Of a DNA stretch of 64,000 nt, positions 1 to 12,700 are shown one piece after another. The stretch spans positions 1,086,001-1,150,000 of the forward strand of contig JAUIRK010000567.1 of NCBI GenBank assembly GCA_030549495.1, read 5' to 3'. Position 1 is the first letter of the stretch. Every line of letters starts with the position of its first letter. The notes beneath the pieces are model-generated. The model was not told where the DNA came from and ran no database searches. It saw only the letters and a list, made by a program, of their open reading frames with translations. Source of the DNA: Nectonema munidae (taxonomy: Eukaryota; Nematomorpha; Nectonematoida; Nectonematidae). The translations under genes and the position numbers were made by a program.

Positions 1-189
1 AGCATAGTGAAATATTTTAACCACAAATATTTGCCTATTAGAGTTCCCATCAAAAAGACATCTGAAAAGAAGAAAAAGTACAACTTTTTGGAAAAACTTC
101 TTGCTCAAGACATCATCAAGGAAAGGACTGTTATCTTGCATTGTGTAAAATATATCGTTGAGAATATGATTGAGATCAGAACAAGGTGA
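1..189 (+). CDS. C-terminal exon of an unrecognised plus-strand gene (partial)
   Basis: Reading frame 1 is open from the first base of the window to the TGA at 187-189, so the 62 visible codons are probably the end of a gene that begins outside. The peptide is basic, with a KKTSEKKKKYNFLEKLLAQD stretch followed by a hydrophobic or helical segment (VILHCVKYIVENM). An AATAAA lies 22 nt after the stop, which fits a terminal exon. I do not recognise the family. The alternative is a chance open frame of about 190 nt. The composition (lysine rich, few AT-only codons) and the poly(A) signal make coding more likely than not. It converges on the minus-strand Cip4-like gene. Confidence 0.45.
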   Translation, partial: SIVKYFNHKYLPIRVPIKKTSEKKKKYNFLEKLLAQDIIKERTVILHCVKYIVENMIEIRTR

Positions 190-210
190 GAAATGAGGTA
201 ATGCGTAAAA

Positions 211-222
211 AATAAATTTATT
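211..222. promoter_or_regulatory. Palindromic poly(A) signal AATAAATTTATT between convergent genes
   Basis: AATAAATTTATT is its own reverse complement, so one 12-bp site gives AATAAA to both strands. It sits 22 nt after the stop of the plus-strand frame and 367 nt after the stop of the minus-strand gene. Its use by either gene is inferred. Confidence 0.4.
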
Positions 223-346
223 TTAAATCAAACATGCATATATCAATAATTGTATTAAAAAATTAGACGTTAATATCAATGCAACAATAAAAGGTTGTTA
301 AAAAACCCAACTTATTGTGTTCGGCCAAAACAACACTTTAAATTAA

Positions 347-352
347 TTTATT
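347..352 (-). promoter_or_regulatory. Candidate poly(A) signal of the Cip4-like gene
   Basis: AATAAA on the minus strand about 237 nt after the stop codon of the F-BAR/SH3 gene. This would give a 3'UTR of roughly 250 nt. A second candidate is the palindrome at 211-222. Confidence 0.4.
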
Positions 353-588
353 CGTCAGTTTTATAAATAATCACAAAATTCAAAATATAGTGTAAAATAA
401 GAACGTAAAAAACAAATATAGAAAGAGACACATACAAAATATACACCAAGGTTAATAAATATGCTTCTCCTCGAGAATATCCGCGACTTTGAATCAGTGA
501 AAATTGCACATTTTATTTTTCTATTTATCACGTGTGTAGATAGTGTTTGAGCATTCATATAGCACTACCACAACACTCTTCACAGCAT

Positions 589-758
589 TCATCCATTTTG
601 TGGTCGTTCTTTATTGAAAATCTGAATATATGAAGTCGGCACAAATCCTTCAACTCCATCGCACGGGCGTCGCACTTGCGTCCAGCCATCTCCAGTGTCT
701 GCTTCTATAACATAAAGCTCTTCATCCTCTTTCATGGGGATGGAACCTTCTGATGTGC
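589..758 (-). CDS. Cip4: Cip4 exon 16, SH3 end and stop
   Basis: Encodes [20 protein letters not shown], then [11 protein letters not shown], with the conserved SH3 Trp and Pro. Stop TGA at 589-591. A 50-bp intron separates it from exon 15. Confidence 0.96.
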
Positions 759-3700
759 CTACGAAGTAAGGGTTTTATTTGGAAATATTTTAATACACTA
801 TAAATTACCATCAAACGGATACAGTGAAACACAGTTGGTTATGATTGGCAACTCGTATAGATCACTAGTGTCATATTCATCGAATTGATTGTTATTGTTA
901 AGAGTGTTGCTAAGTTCGATTCCAGAACTGGATGAAGATGAGCTATTCAAGGATATTTAATTGAGCATTTATTATGTGCATATAAAAGGATATTATTACT
1001 TGGGTAGGGTGTTATTGGATTTGCAATTGGATGAAGAATCGCCATTTAGTTTGTACATCTTTGCTGGAAGTTGTGGTATAGTACTATTTTCATCCATTTT
1101 TGAGCTTTCTTCATAGAAAACTTTATTTCTGCCATTGATTGATTGTGCTCAAAAATAAATGTATATTACCGTAAAACTAACATTTACTCTTTACAGTTCC
1201 AGTATAAACTTTAATTTGTCTATTGGTTCGGCTGATAAAATCAGTGAACAATAAAAAATTCCAAGGAAGCATTAATCATTTTCTAGAATTTTGCCAGCAA
1301 ACACAATTTGATCAATAAAATTTTCTTATTCTTCACTTGTTCTAAAATCTGTTTTTGCATACATTTTTATCAAAGTTTTAAATGCCGGAATTTCTCTATA
1401 CGAAAATAGTCTTCCAACAACTGCAAAAAATTAAAGATGGAAGTAATTCTTAAAAGGTTATCGTAGGTCCTGAGAAAACTCACTTTCGACTATTCAAATT
1501 TATTCCTTAATTTGTGTAATAGTTGACAAGTGCTCAACAAATTTCTAAATTTGCCTTGTTGAGGTTAGGTTTAGAGTTAGCGAATGGTACATAAATACAT
1601 TTACATATACATTTTTTGACATTCTTGAGAACTTTCCTATCTATTTGTATTGATACACGTCTGACAAAAAAACATCTAGACATGCATACATTGAAATACT
1701 TAGATCTCAAAAACAGCGGTATAGCCAGAAAACTAGCTCTATATATTGTTAATAATTTAGTTTATCCGAGAAAATCTAAATGTGATTGAGAGTGTGGACG
1801 CTGATCATACTTTCGAGAGAACTATTGGAAGTGTAGTTGTTCTGAATGCTGAAATTTGATTTATATGGAAGTGGTGGAAGAGAAGTTGAGGAATTGGATC
1901 TGACAGAAGAATTAGTGAGTACGGATGATAATACGTCTTCAGTTTCCTTTAAATGATTCTAAATAAAAATTTTCTATTGATCTGGCAAAAATGTGTGATT
2001 CGGAAGATGTACATCACATTTATAAAAATTTTTAATTCAGTGATTCACTGATCTGAAGTGGCATAATACCCCACAACTTAAAAGTAAGTTTTTAGTTTGC
2101 TAGACGGGTTATCGAGTTTATATAACTAATACGACATTGTATTCTATATAAAATTAAAATGAAATAAATTACTACATTACTGTCGATATCTACCAGCATC
2201 AATAAAAAAGAAAAACTTATTAAGAATGGTCCGAACTGCAAAGATCGTTTCTTCAGAACCTTTTTCGTACAAGCAGGATCCCACAAAAAATTAGAGACGC
2301 TTCTTTGTTGAAAACCTAAATGAACATCCAAAGTAAAAGTATTTTTATTGTAAGTTAACGACGGCCATATAACTTTATTCAGTTCAAAAGAAAGTGATAA
2401 TATAAGGCGATACGATTTAAAATTATTACACAGCAGCACCTTTATAACGCGAATAATGGAATCCAAGTCACAAACTCGCGTTATAATGGGTATACTGCGT
2501 ATTCACTCATGTTTTCAAGTAGAAGATAGATTAGTGATTCCCAAAATGGACGCTAAGGCCTCTAAGCGGACCTTTTGGAATTCTTAGGCGATGCTGTACA
2601 GTGGAGCCCGCTTATTGTCATACCCTCCGTGTATGAATAAATTATGACATAATCCGGGATATTCTAATATCCGGGCTTAGCTATTTTCATGATTATTGTG
2701 GTTATAACGATTTAACTGTGCGTGGTTATACATGTAGGGGCCAACACTGATAAGTGGCAACACGATGGTTAACAATTAAAACAAGTATTTATTACATTTT
2801 TCAGACATTATTATCACAATATACAAATAAAAGAATAAAAAATTTATTTAGTATCAATTTTTTCATACATTATTTATTAAAATGTACAAATAAAAAATAT
2901 ATACACACGCATTGACAAGTAGGCCTAAACAATTCATCAGGTAAGTTTTTTTTTCATTTGAAGCTGTGGATCTGCGAATTGTCTATTTAGATTTAAAAAA
3001 AGTCTGTTATGCAGGTCTGTTTGGCAGATGTTGCAACCGCCGTTTGCAGCTCACTTTCCAGAGTGTAGAAGGTGGTGAGATCGTGGCCGATGGCTTCCAG
3101 ATAGGCACGCACAGATGACAGGCCGTCGAGGGCAACATGGGCCTTTGGTGGTGGAGGCAGTTCAGCTGACTCATCGTCACTGTCAGCAGTGGGGCAGACA
3201 TCTGGCTGGCGTACTGTGTCACAGATGTCGTCATCTGTCAAGACCCCATGGCACTCAGTCTGGGAATCCACGTCCACGTAGGCCTGGAACTCTTCTGTTG
3301 TCATCCCATCTGGTGCCTGGTCCTGGTGGTCTGCAGTGGGAGCATCTGGAGCAGAGGGGATGCGAAAGCCGGCATGGGCAAAGCAGTTTGCCACACTGGA
3401 CTGTTTTACATCCTGCCATGTCACTTTCAACAGCATCCAGGACTGTAAACTTGCGGGCGAAGGTGCTGGCAGAGAGCTCAGCTTCACCTGCGTCGATGTA
3501 TGCAACAATCTTCTGACCACCTTCTTCCTATAGAGTGCCTTCAGGTTTCGGATGATCCCCATGTCACATGGCTGCATGATGGAGGTCGTATTGGGCGGAA
3601 GGTCATCTGCTGCATCCTTGGGGTGAGCCGAGCAGTTGTCGAGGACAAGGGCAATGTGCCGCCCCTGCCTGGCCATGTTACGTTCAAAGTCTCTTAGCCA

Positions 3701-6700
3701 GTCTCGAAACAGGTTGCCAGTCATCCATGCGTTTTTATTGTTCATGTATGGGACTGGAAGCTGGGGGACTCCTCTAAAGCACCTCGGCTTGGCACTTTTG
3801 CCAACCACCAGTAGAGGACGCTTGTCACTGCCGTCCATGTTGGCAGTGACGAGGGCGGTGAGACGCTCCTTGACCTTCTTGCTGCCGCTCAGCTTCTTTG
3901 CTGCATCTGCCAAGGTGCCGTCAGGTAGGGCACAGAAGTAGATTCCCGTCTCATCTGCGTTGTAGACGTCACAGGGTTCATACTTCTCAAGCAGCTCGGG
4001 CAGCACAGTTGAAAGCCATGTGTCTGCAGCTGGGATGTCAGCATCACTTTTCTCCCCATGTGCCTTTTTATATTTGATCGAGAAACGGTCCTTCCAACGG
4101 CAGATCCAGCCATTGGTTGCCTTGAAATCGTCCTTTCCTAGGTTGGCAGCGAGCTGGTTGGCCTTCTCCTCCAGGACTGCAGTGGTGATGGGACAGCCAT
4201 GGGTACGGGCATCCACGAGCCAGGTGTAAAGAGCCGTCTCGACGTCAGCTGCCTTGCCAGTCCGCATGCGCATGCGGTTGCCGTTCTTGTTCTGCTCAGC
4301 ATCTTGCAGGATCTGGGACTTCTTGCTGAGAATTTTTGAAATGGTGGACTGTGAAACACCATACGTTTTGGACAATTGAGTTTGTGATTGGCTAGATGAC
4401 CACTTTATGATCTCCAGCTTCTGGGCAAGGGACAAGTCATTTCGCTTACGTTTAGCACTCATGATTAAAAACTGAAGAACTGAAGAATAGCTTAGCACAG
4501 TGTCCGTAACAATAGAGCAGATCGGCAAATGTTGTTTTGATTGGGAAGTTTATTTAAGATCAAAAGGATGCATCCTTTCAAGACCTGTGTGTGTGTGTCC
4601 AGTGTGTGTGTTGCTATGCGTGCGTGGGTGCATGTGCGAAGCTTCGTGATTACAATGTTGCTTTCGTGATCACATGTGATTTATCGACGCATTAACCTGT
4701 CAGAAGTCTCACCAAATGATTTTTAACGGGAAAGTGCGACCATGCGCGAACACTCATCATGGTGATGCTTATCGATAACATCGTCATGGTCATGGTTAAT
4801 TAAGGGATTTGACTTTGATGTAACTTATTGGTGCATTACTGTTGGTTTAGTGATAAGATAGGAGTTCAAGTTGATGAAAAAATGCGTGTATCGGCGCGAT
4901 AATCCTGCAAAATGTTATTCTAAAAATTAATTTTGGCTAATTTTCTATGACAATAAACGGGAATATCTATGACATTAAACGAGCAAATTTCTATGTTTTG
5001 TATAGGAAATGGTTTGGGATTTCAATATTTTATGACAATAAACGGGATATTCTATAAAACGGTATGATATTAAGTGGGCACTACTGTATTATTTATAACT
5101 GAAACTTTTTAATTGCAACATAAATTTGTTAATTAAAATAAAATTTATTGGGCAAAGGATTTAAAACGGTGAATTTTCGCCGACACTCGACTTTATCAAA
5201 CCACTATACTAATGAGTAGGGTAAAAGTTGAAAACTGGAAGGATTAGCGAAGGATATATTACTTTTTAAATTTTATTTTAATTTTTCTTTAATTTATGGG
5301 TCAACTTCAGCATAGGATTTATATGATAATTTTTAAAATTTCAAATATTTATTTGAACATAGCACGGTATAGTTTTAAAAGAATCTTTTCTTATGGGTTA
5401 AATTTTCTCTAAGGAAAAGGGAACATTCATTGGATGAAGAGATTCAATTAAGATATAAAAAAGAGGCAATTATCATTTTTTATTGTAAAAAAGCTAAAAT
5501 TCTCTATTCCCTATTACAAAATGGCTAAAATACTTTTATTAATTTCACACATCGTCTTATAAAAATAAATTAAGCGCGAAAATTTGAGGTTTTTATAAAG
5601 AAATTTTCAACGTCTTTCTCCCCCGCTACTCGAACATCCACATTCTGACATTTCCTTTTTAAAGCTTTGTTAGCACGTTTCTATACGGGGTCGTTGTTTG
5701 AGATAGGTCTCCTCCATCTGGTCCTGTCCATCGCTATTTTGTAGTAGTGTCCATCTGACTGTATTTACTTTATTGTAAAAAAATTGTTAAATTATATTTC
5801 ATAAGAAAGGAAGCGTTTCTTTGAAAAATGTCTAAGGGGGAGGAGCGCGTAGAAAAAGATTGAGAAACATCGGTATAGATCAACTAATTTCCAAGATTAA
5901 TGTTTAGATTAATAAGCATAAAATTTATAATTACAGTAAGAAACTAAAATATGCCTTACTTGATACTTTTCCAATTCTAATGAAAGCTTTTCCAGTTTGA
6001 GACTGTTTTCGTTGAGTTGTCCGTCAATGCTATATGGATTGCCCATGTTTGGATTTTGTTCATAAACTTCGCGCATTCTCAACATCGCATCCCTAAACGA
6101 TTTAATGAATCGAATTTTTTTATGATTACAACGATAAAATAGCTTGAGCGAATCTACAAAAATTCATTCTATATCATTAATGAAGCATATTTTCTCAATT
6201 ACCAAAGATTATATAGATTGGATGCATCGAAAAGAATAGAAATATCAATGTAACACACATAACCTTAGAGTTGTAATGAAGGTATAAATATATCTTAGAA
6301 AATTTTCTTTTTTTTGAGCGCTTCAATTACATGTTATCGTAAAAGGCATAATTAAATCAAAGAAGAAATGATTTTGTTTCACATTGCAATGATATTCTTT
6401 TAATAACAAAGATTTTAAGTAATTGTAGTTCTGATTTTCATGGTCATAAAGCTAAATCGATCAAATTCATTGTTCGAGCCATTTGTTGCCCGTTAAATCT
6501 TTGTGGAAGTATTTTCCTTTAAATTTTCAATGTCTCTAAATTTTTCATGAAGAGCAATAAATGTGACACAAAATTATAGAGTAGTCAATGTCGTGCCAGG
6601 TTTATCTAAGATTTTGGAAAGAATTATTAAACCTACTTTAAAAAAATTAAAAAAGACGAATCGAATTGTGTGTGTATGTGTACCTGGCGGCAGTGTCTTG

Positions 6701-9700
6701 AGCAATTTGCCCATTGATTTGATCAATCTTGCCTTGGAGTTTTTTTCTGCGTTGATTAGGTGGCAAATCATTGTAATCGTACTTTAATTCATCATGCTGT
6801 GAATGGATATAAATAAAAAATGTATTCAGTAAATACGTAGTTTTCATCGCTTACATCATAACATTCAGTGCGATTGGGTGTAAGAAGAACAGTGCATTGG
6901 TAAAGAAGAGATCATAGGTGTAAATAGAAAAAAAGATTACGATAAAATGTATAATACCAAGAGATAAAGAGCTCTATTCATTACTTTTTGATGACTAAAC
7001 AATGAAAGTAAAACATTGGACTTTTTCTTTAATTTCATTGAAACGGGAGGAGAATTGAAAGATATATCACTTTTTGACTTGGAACTTCGCAAAGAATTGC
7101 TTCTTTCATTTAGACGAGAACCAACTGAGTTGAGTGATTCTAGGTAACAAATTTAAAGAGAAAATTGGAGGGGTGTCTATAACCTGCGGACCAAAATAAT
7201 TTGTATGTCCATTTTAATCCTCTTGTCAATGAAATTGCAGTAAAATTTTTTTAAAAAATTGAAATACAATTAATAATGTCAGTATTTCAATAATGTCAGT
7301 GTATATGATATATTAAATTAAAAGATTTAGTAAACGATCTTACCGAAATCATTCGAAAGATTACAAAATGGAAGATCTTCAGGAATAGAGAAACCAGACT
7401 TATACTTTTCAATAACAAGAGAATTATCCTGCAATTTATTTTGTAAACTATATGAAAAAAAGCAAGACAAAAAAAAATACCTTATCAGGATCTATTTCCC
7501 GAGCGACTTTATAGATATTATCATAACACTTACTGACAATGGGCTGAACACCCTTTTTTATCTCCACACACTTTATCATGTACTCTTGAAATGTGAGTGT
7601 ACGCGTGGTGTTGACATTTTGAAAATTCTAAACATAAGGATGCTGAATTAGATGATGATTACTCAGTTAGGGAGAATTCAAAGCTTCTAAGAGCGAACTT
7701 TTTATATTCTAAATTTCGTAAAAAATGTCTGGTATTATTTTATATTTCTTAGCTTAAAGAGCTTTTCTTCATAAAATTTAAATACATTAAAAAAAAATCA
7801 TGGCTTGAAATGGAGAAAGAAGTCTAACGATAAAAGAATTTTTCAGGTTGAAGCCTAGAACGCATACATTACAACAAAAATATCTATCCTAATTATTATC
7901 ATATAATGCTATAAATAAAGACTTGAAGGTTTTATTAGAAGCTTGATTTTTGTTTCACTTTTGTTATGACAAAAGCACGTGTTCAACAAAGTTTAAGGAG
8001 CCCTTGTACAATATTCATTTCTCAACATAAAGCAATGCTTAAAATTTTTCGAGCATGAATCGAAAATGAAGTTCGATTATGACAATTTTGAGAAATAAAT
8101 AGAAAGATTACTTGAAATTGATATGCGGCATCTCTAGAGATAGCAAAGGATAAAAAAAATCACACACAATTGGAAAAACTTTAATCAAACCTTGCTTATT
8201 CAAAATATACTTGAGATATAGCAATTCCTTTATTAAAGGTTCCGACTTGTGCTGTCCATGGACTACCAGTAATATGAGCTACCATTACTTCTAATGGATG
8301 TAATCATTAGAATCTTTAAGTTCTAAATCTAAAATTTAGAATAGTGGATTACTATGGCTACATTACAAGCTACCAGATATGATCATTTTCGTTGCTTTTA
8401 TTTCTCTGTATGATACATCCTTCCACTTGCTTTGAAAACACTTCCTACTACCCTGGCAAATGTGTTAGATCAAACTAATCCTATTATAAAACGTTTCAAA
8501 ACAGCAGCAACTCTCAACTCAAGATGCAAGTAATTTCACACAAATGTAAGATAACTCTTAAAATAAAACATATTTGAGGAAGTATTCGAGCCTAAGGAAA
8601 AAATTAAAACATTTTTTGAAGTTCAGCAAACGATAATAATTTTTCCCATGGCTTGATAAATATGGATCATGAATCTTGCCTATTTTGTTGATACTGTTAG
8701 GCATCTAAAGATACAAAGTCTTCAGACGAAAAGAAGAAATACAAAAAGCATTAAATTCGCATGCTTGGAAAGTTTTCATTTGCAATCAATGTGGCGGTGT
8801 TTGAGAAGCTTTCATTATTTTCTGTTTGTTAGGTGCTGTTGTTAATCCCTAGATTACACTATCTCATAGCTTGGAAAGTTCATCAATCATAAATTTCCTA
8901 TAATGAGCTGAGGGAGTATTAACCACTACGAGTAAATACCCTCAGGGAAAAGTATTTGTTAGGTGGGAAATTATACATCACTTGAAAGAAATTCAACGTA
9001 TATTTTTGAGAGCTTGGCGGAAAAGAGTTTGATTTAGTCAACATCGTTTCGACTTGTTAGTTGAAAGCTTCCTTGATTAAAAAAGAGCTGAAGGATGAAC
9101 GAGGAGGAAGTTATATCGTTGCTCTTCATGTGCAATTCTTATCCAAAAGTTTCGCAAAGAACACTTCGTGCTTTGCTTTCATTTGTCTGTAAATTTGTTG
9201 CAAATTAAAACAACATAACAGAGTCCATGTTGAAAATGGATTCCAGTGTGCCCATTTAAGTATAGCTAGCTCCAAAAACCAGAGAAATTAACAAAAAGAA
9301 ACATTCTCATGTTTCTCACTGACGGTAACATTTGCCAAAGTTTTATTAAGTATATTTTTATAATAATTTTATCTTAATTTCTTATTAATTTATCACTATA
9401 TGTTCTCATTGAAATATAGAAAACTAAGAATGAAAATAAAAGTTTTCTAGTTATTTGAGAAAATTGGGTTTTTTGCGGTTAACATTTTCGGCGCGTATAT
9501 TTGGAAGGTAAAATGATATCTAATATTATATATAAATAATAAGCATTATTATTTTAAAAAATTTAGTTTTGAAAAATGTCCAACTTTATTTTATAGACAC
9601 CCAGACTACAACTTATTAAGGAATGAGAAAAATTAGATTAGTAAAAATATTTTTATACAAAATTTTTATTTAATTAAAAAAACTGAAAACAAATTAAAAA

Positions 9701-12700
9701 TTGCACTTTTAGGAAAAAAAATTGGTTTCATAAGTTATAAAGTATAAATGTTATGAGGCAGGTATTTGACCAATTTTCAACCCGCCTTGATGAATATTCT
9801 GGGTTCTACAACTTGATGTATATAACTTTGATTCAAGTAAGATTAAGCGTATCAATCAATTAGTTAGTTTACATCTTTTGAAATACTATGACTTCAATAA
9901 ATTCAAATAAATACAAAACTAAACTCAAAAATTAGACAAAAAGAAAATATAATTTTATGAAATTACTAATGAAAATGTTTGGAGTATATAACTTATTTTG
10001 TTTCTAAAAGCTTACACTGATGACGTATGGTAGATTTTGAGTATAATGTTGTCTTTGAGAGTTATTGAATTTAATCAATTGCTCGCTGTAATCGCTTTTG
10101 GCTTCTTCTGAGAGACGTGACTTGATCTGTGAGTTTGTTTTATACTTAAAAAGAAATATTATTTGAGGAAATTTGACGTAAATTTTAAAATTCAATAAAT
10201 TTATCCTGGGTAACACGTTAGCACATATGGAGATATATAAATGTCAGACATACAACCATTTGTATTTCTCATAATTCTTTGCCTGTAGGTTTTTTGATTT
10301 TTCACAAATATCTCTGTGAAAATACAAATTGTTCATATAAAAGATTTTTGTTGTTGTGTGTACAAGCAGATAAATACATTTTACCTTGATAACTCAAAAA
10401 TGGTCAGTTAGATGAAAATCTCCCGATTTAGTGGAGACATTGTTTCTTTATCGATTATAGTTATTATAACTATATTATAGAATACTTAATTTATATTTTA
10501 ACCAAAGGAAAAAATGAGAGAGTAAAATGATGAATATTAATGAGTGTAGTGAAGAAACTTTTATTTCTCTTTGTTTTGTCATTCTTATTTATCCAAGAAG
10601 ACTTTTGTAAAATTTAATTAACTTTTGTGTGATTTAGTCCTTGATTTCTATAATGACTTATGAAGTTGGCATTCATAATGATAAATTTGTTTAAATTGCT
10701 AAAAGCTATCTTTTTTGTAAATTGGGTATTAAGTAGTGATGGTAAATGGGTGAACGTTAACCGGTGAATAAGACTGATTAATTCAACTGGTAAAATCTTT
10801 AGCAAATCATAAAATTACATGTTCTGCTACTTGTATTATGTTCTAATAAAATTGTGTTTGATATTTTTCTGTTTTTTGACAAACTATTTAGTATCTTATA
10901 TCCATGGATCCAAAATTTCCCAAATACGTGTACTTATATATTGTTTCTATCTAAAATGAAAAATTATTCAAATTGAAAGTTTGCAAAACTTTGTATCATA
11001 AAGATACAAAATTAAAAATTAATTTACTGAAAAAGACCTAAGATACTAATTTTTAAAAAAAAAATATGTTTTAGTCTTTTTCATGATAAAATTTTGAACA
11101 GGAGCACTTTTATTTATCTTTTTTTATTATTAGATTTACTTAGGCATTATGATCATACCCTATATTCCTCATGCGAGAAAATGTGGGCATATAGGAAAAT
11201 ACTGCTTAAATAAAAAAATGTCCTAATTGTGGTAGTTCAGAAGGAAAAAATATAGAAAAAAATGTGTCAACTGTGAAAAAAGTAATGAACAAAAAAGTAA
11301 CTGTATTAATTGTTGTAAACATAAAAATACTGAGTTTAGTCACAATGCATTATCTAAAGATTGTCCAACTAGAATGAAAATTCAAACATCTATTTTAGAA
11401 AAAATTAAGAATGATATCAAAAACTTACTCAGATGATGAATGATGAATTTTTTAAAAATAATTTAAAAGATCTAATACATTCAGATTTCTTTTTGGACAA
11501 ATTCAAATGTTGAAGTAAATTCTTCTAATATATGTAATTTCATGTGCAATTTCAATATCCAGTCAGTAAACATTCAATCACTTAAGGCCAAATTTGATAT
11601 TTTTACTCGTTTTTTAGATAAAATCGCAAACTTTTCAGATAAATAATTTCAAGAAACTTGGTTAGATTCATTCTAGATATTCATCAATTTTGTCGTCATG
11701 AATATTCCTTTATTTCACTTCCATCTGATCAAAGTCAACATAGAGGTGTAGGTTTCTTTATCCATAAGTCTGTAGAATATGATACTGTTAATATTTCGAT
11801 TTCTAAGCAATATTGGGATCAGTTCTCTATAAAAGTTAATTACAATAATCATCAAGTATACATTCACAACATTTTTATACATGCTTTACTACACAGCAAC
11901 GATGAATTGGATTGTTTTAATTTTGAATTTAATTTTTTTTGGAGATATCAAGTTATAAGTTTTAATATAAATTTTATTAAGGACCAAACTCATTTAAACA
12001 AGCATTTCTTAAATAACATTACTGATCATGGTTTTTGTAAAATGTTAGGTATAGCTACTAGGCCAAGTTCAATGTCTTATATTGACAATATATTAATAGA
12101 TAAGACTTATAAGTTATTCAGGTGTAATCAACCAAGATCTTTCTGATCATCTTCCTATATTTATAGCTGCTTTGTACCTAGGTAGAAAAATAAGTAAAAT
12201 TTCAGAATCAATATTCAATAAAACAGATAACAAAAAACTAATTAACTTATTAAAGAGCGTAGATTTGAATGATTTTGACGGCCCAATAAATAAGAAGGCT
12301 GAGTGAGTGTTTTATTAATAAAATGCAATCTTTGAAAAATGCGTGTACAGTTAGCTATAAGAAAAAGGGTAAATATAACATTTGTAATAGTCCTTGGATT
12401 AATACATACATTAAAAGAAAAAGATATGCTGTACAAGAAATGAAAAAAAGCACACAGGACATAGCTATAATAATTAAAACAAATCTTAAAAAGCTAATAT
12501 GGTTTTCGAAAGTGGAATATGTTAAAAAAAAAATTTGAAGATTGTGGTAATGATTCCAGCAAAGTATGGAAAAAATTTAATGAATTCACAAAAGTAAAAA
12601 AAAAAGATTCAAAGATAGTGTTAAGTAATGAGTCTAATACACAACCTAATAAAACGGCAGATATGTTCGCAATGCACTTCAAAGATACAATAACTAATCT

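Noticed and set aside
3007-4362. Several open frames of 65-133 codons opposite or out of frame with the Tigger transposase.
   Set aside because: They are shadows of the GC-rich transposase frame and carry no domain of their own.
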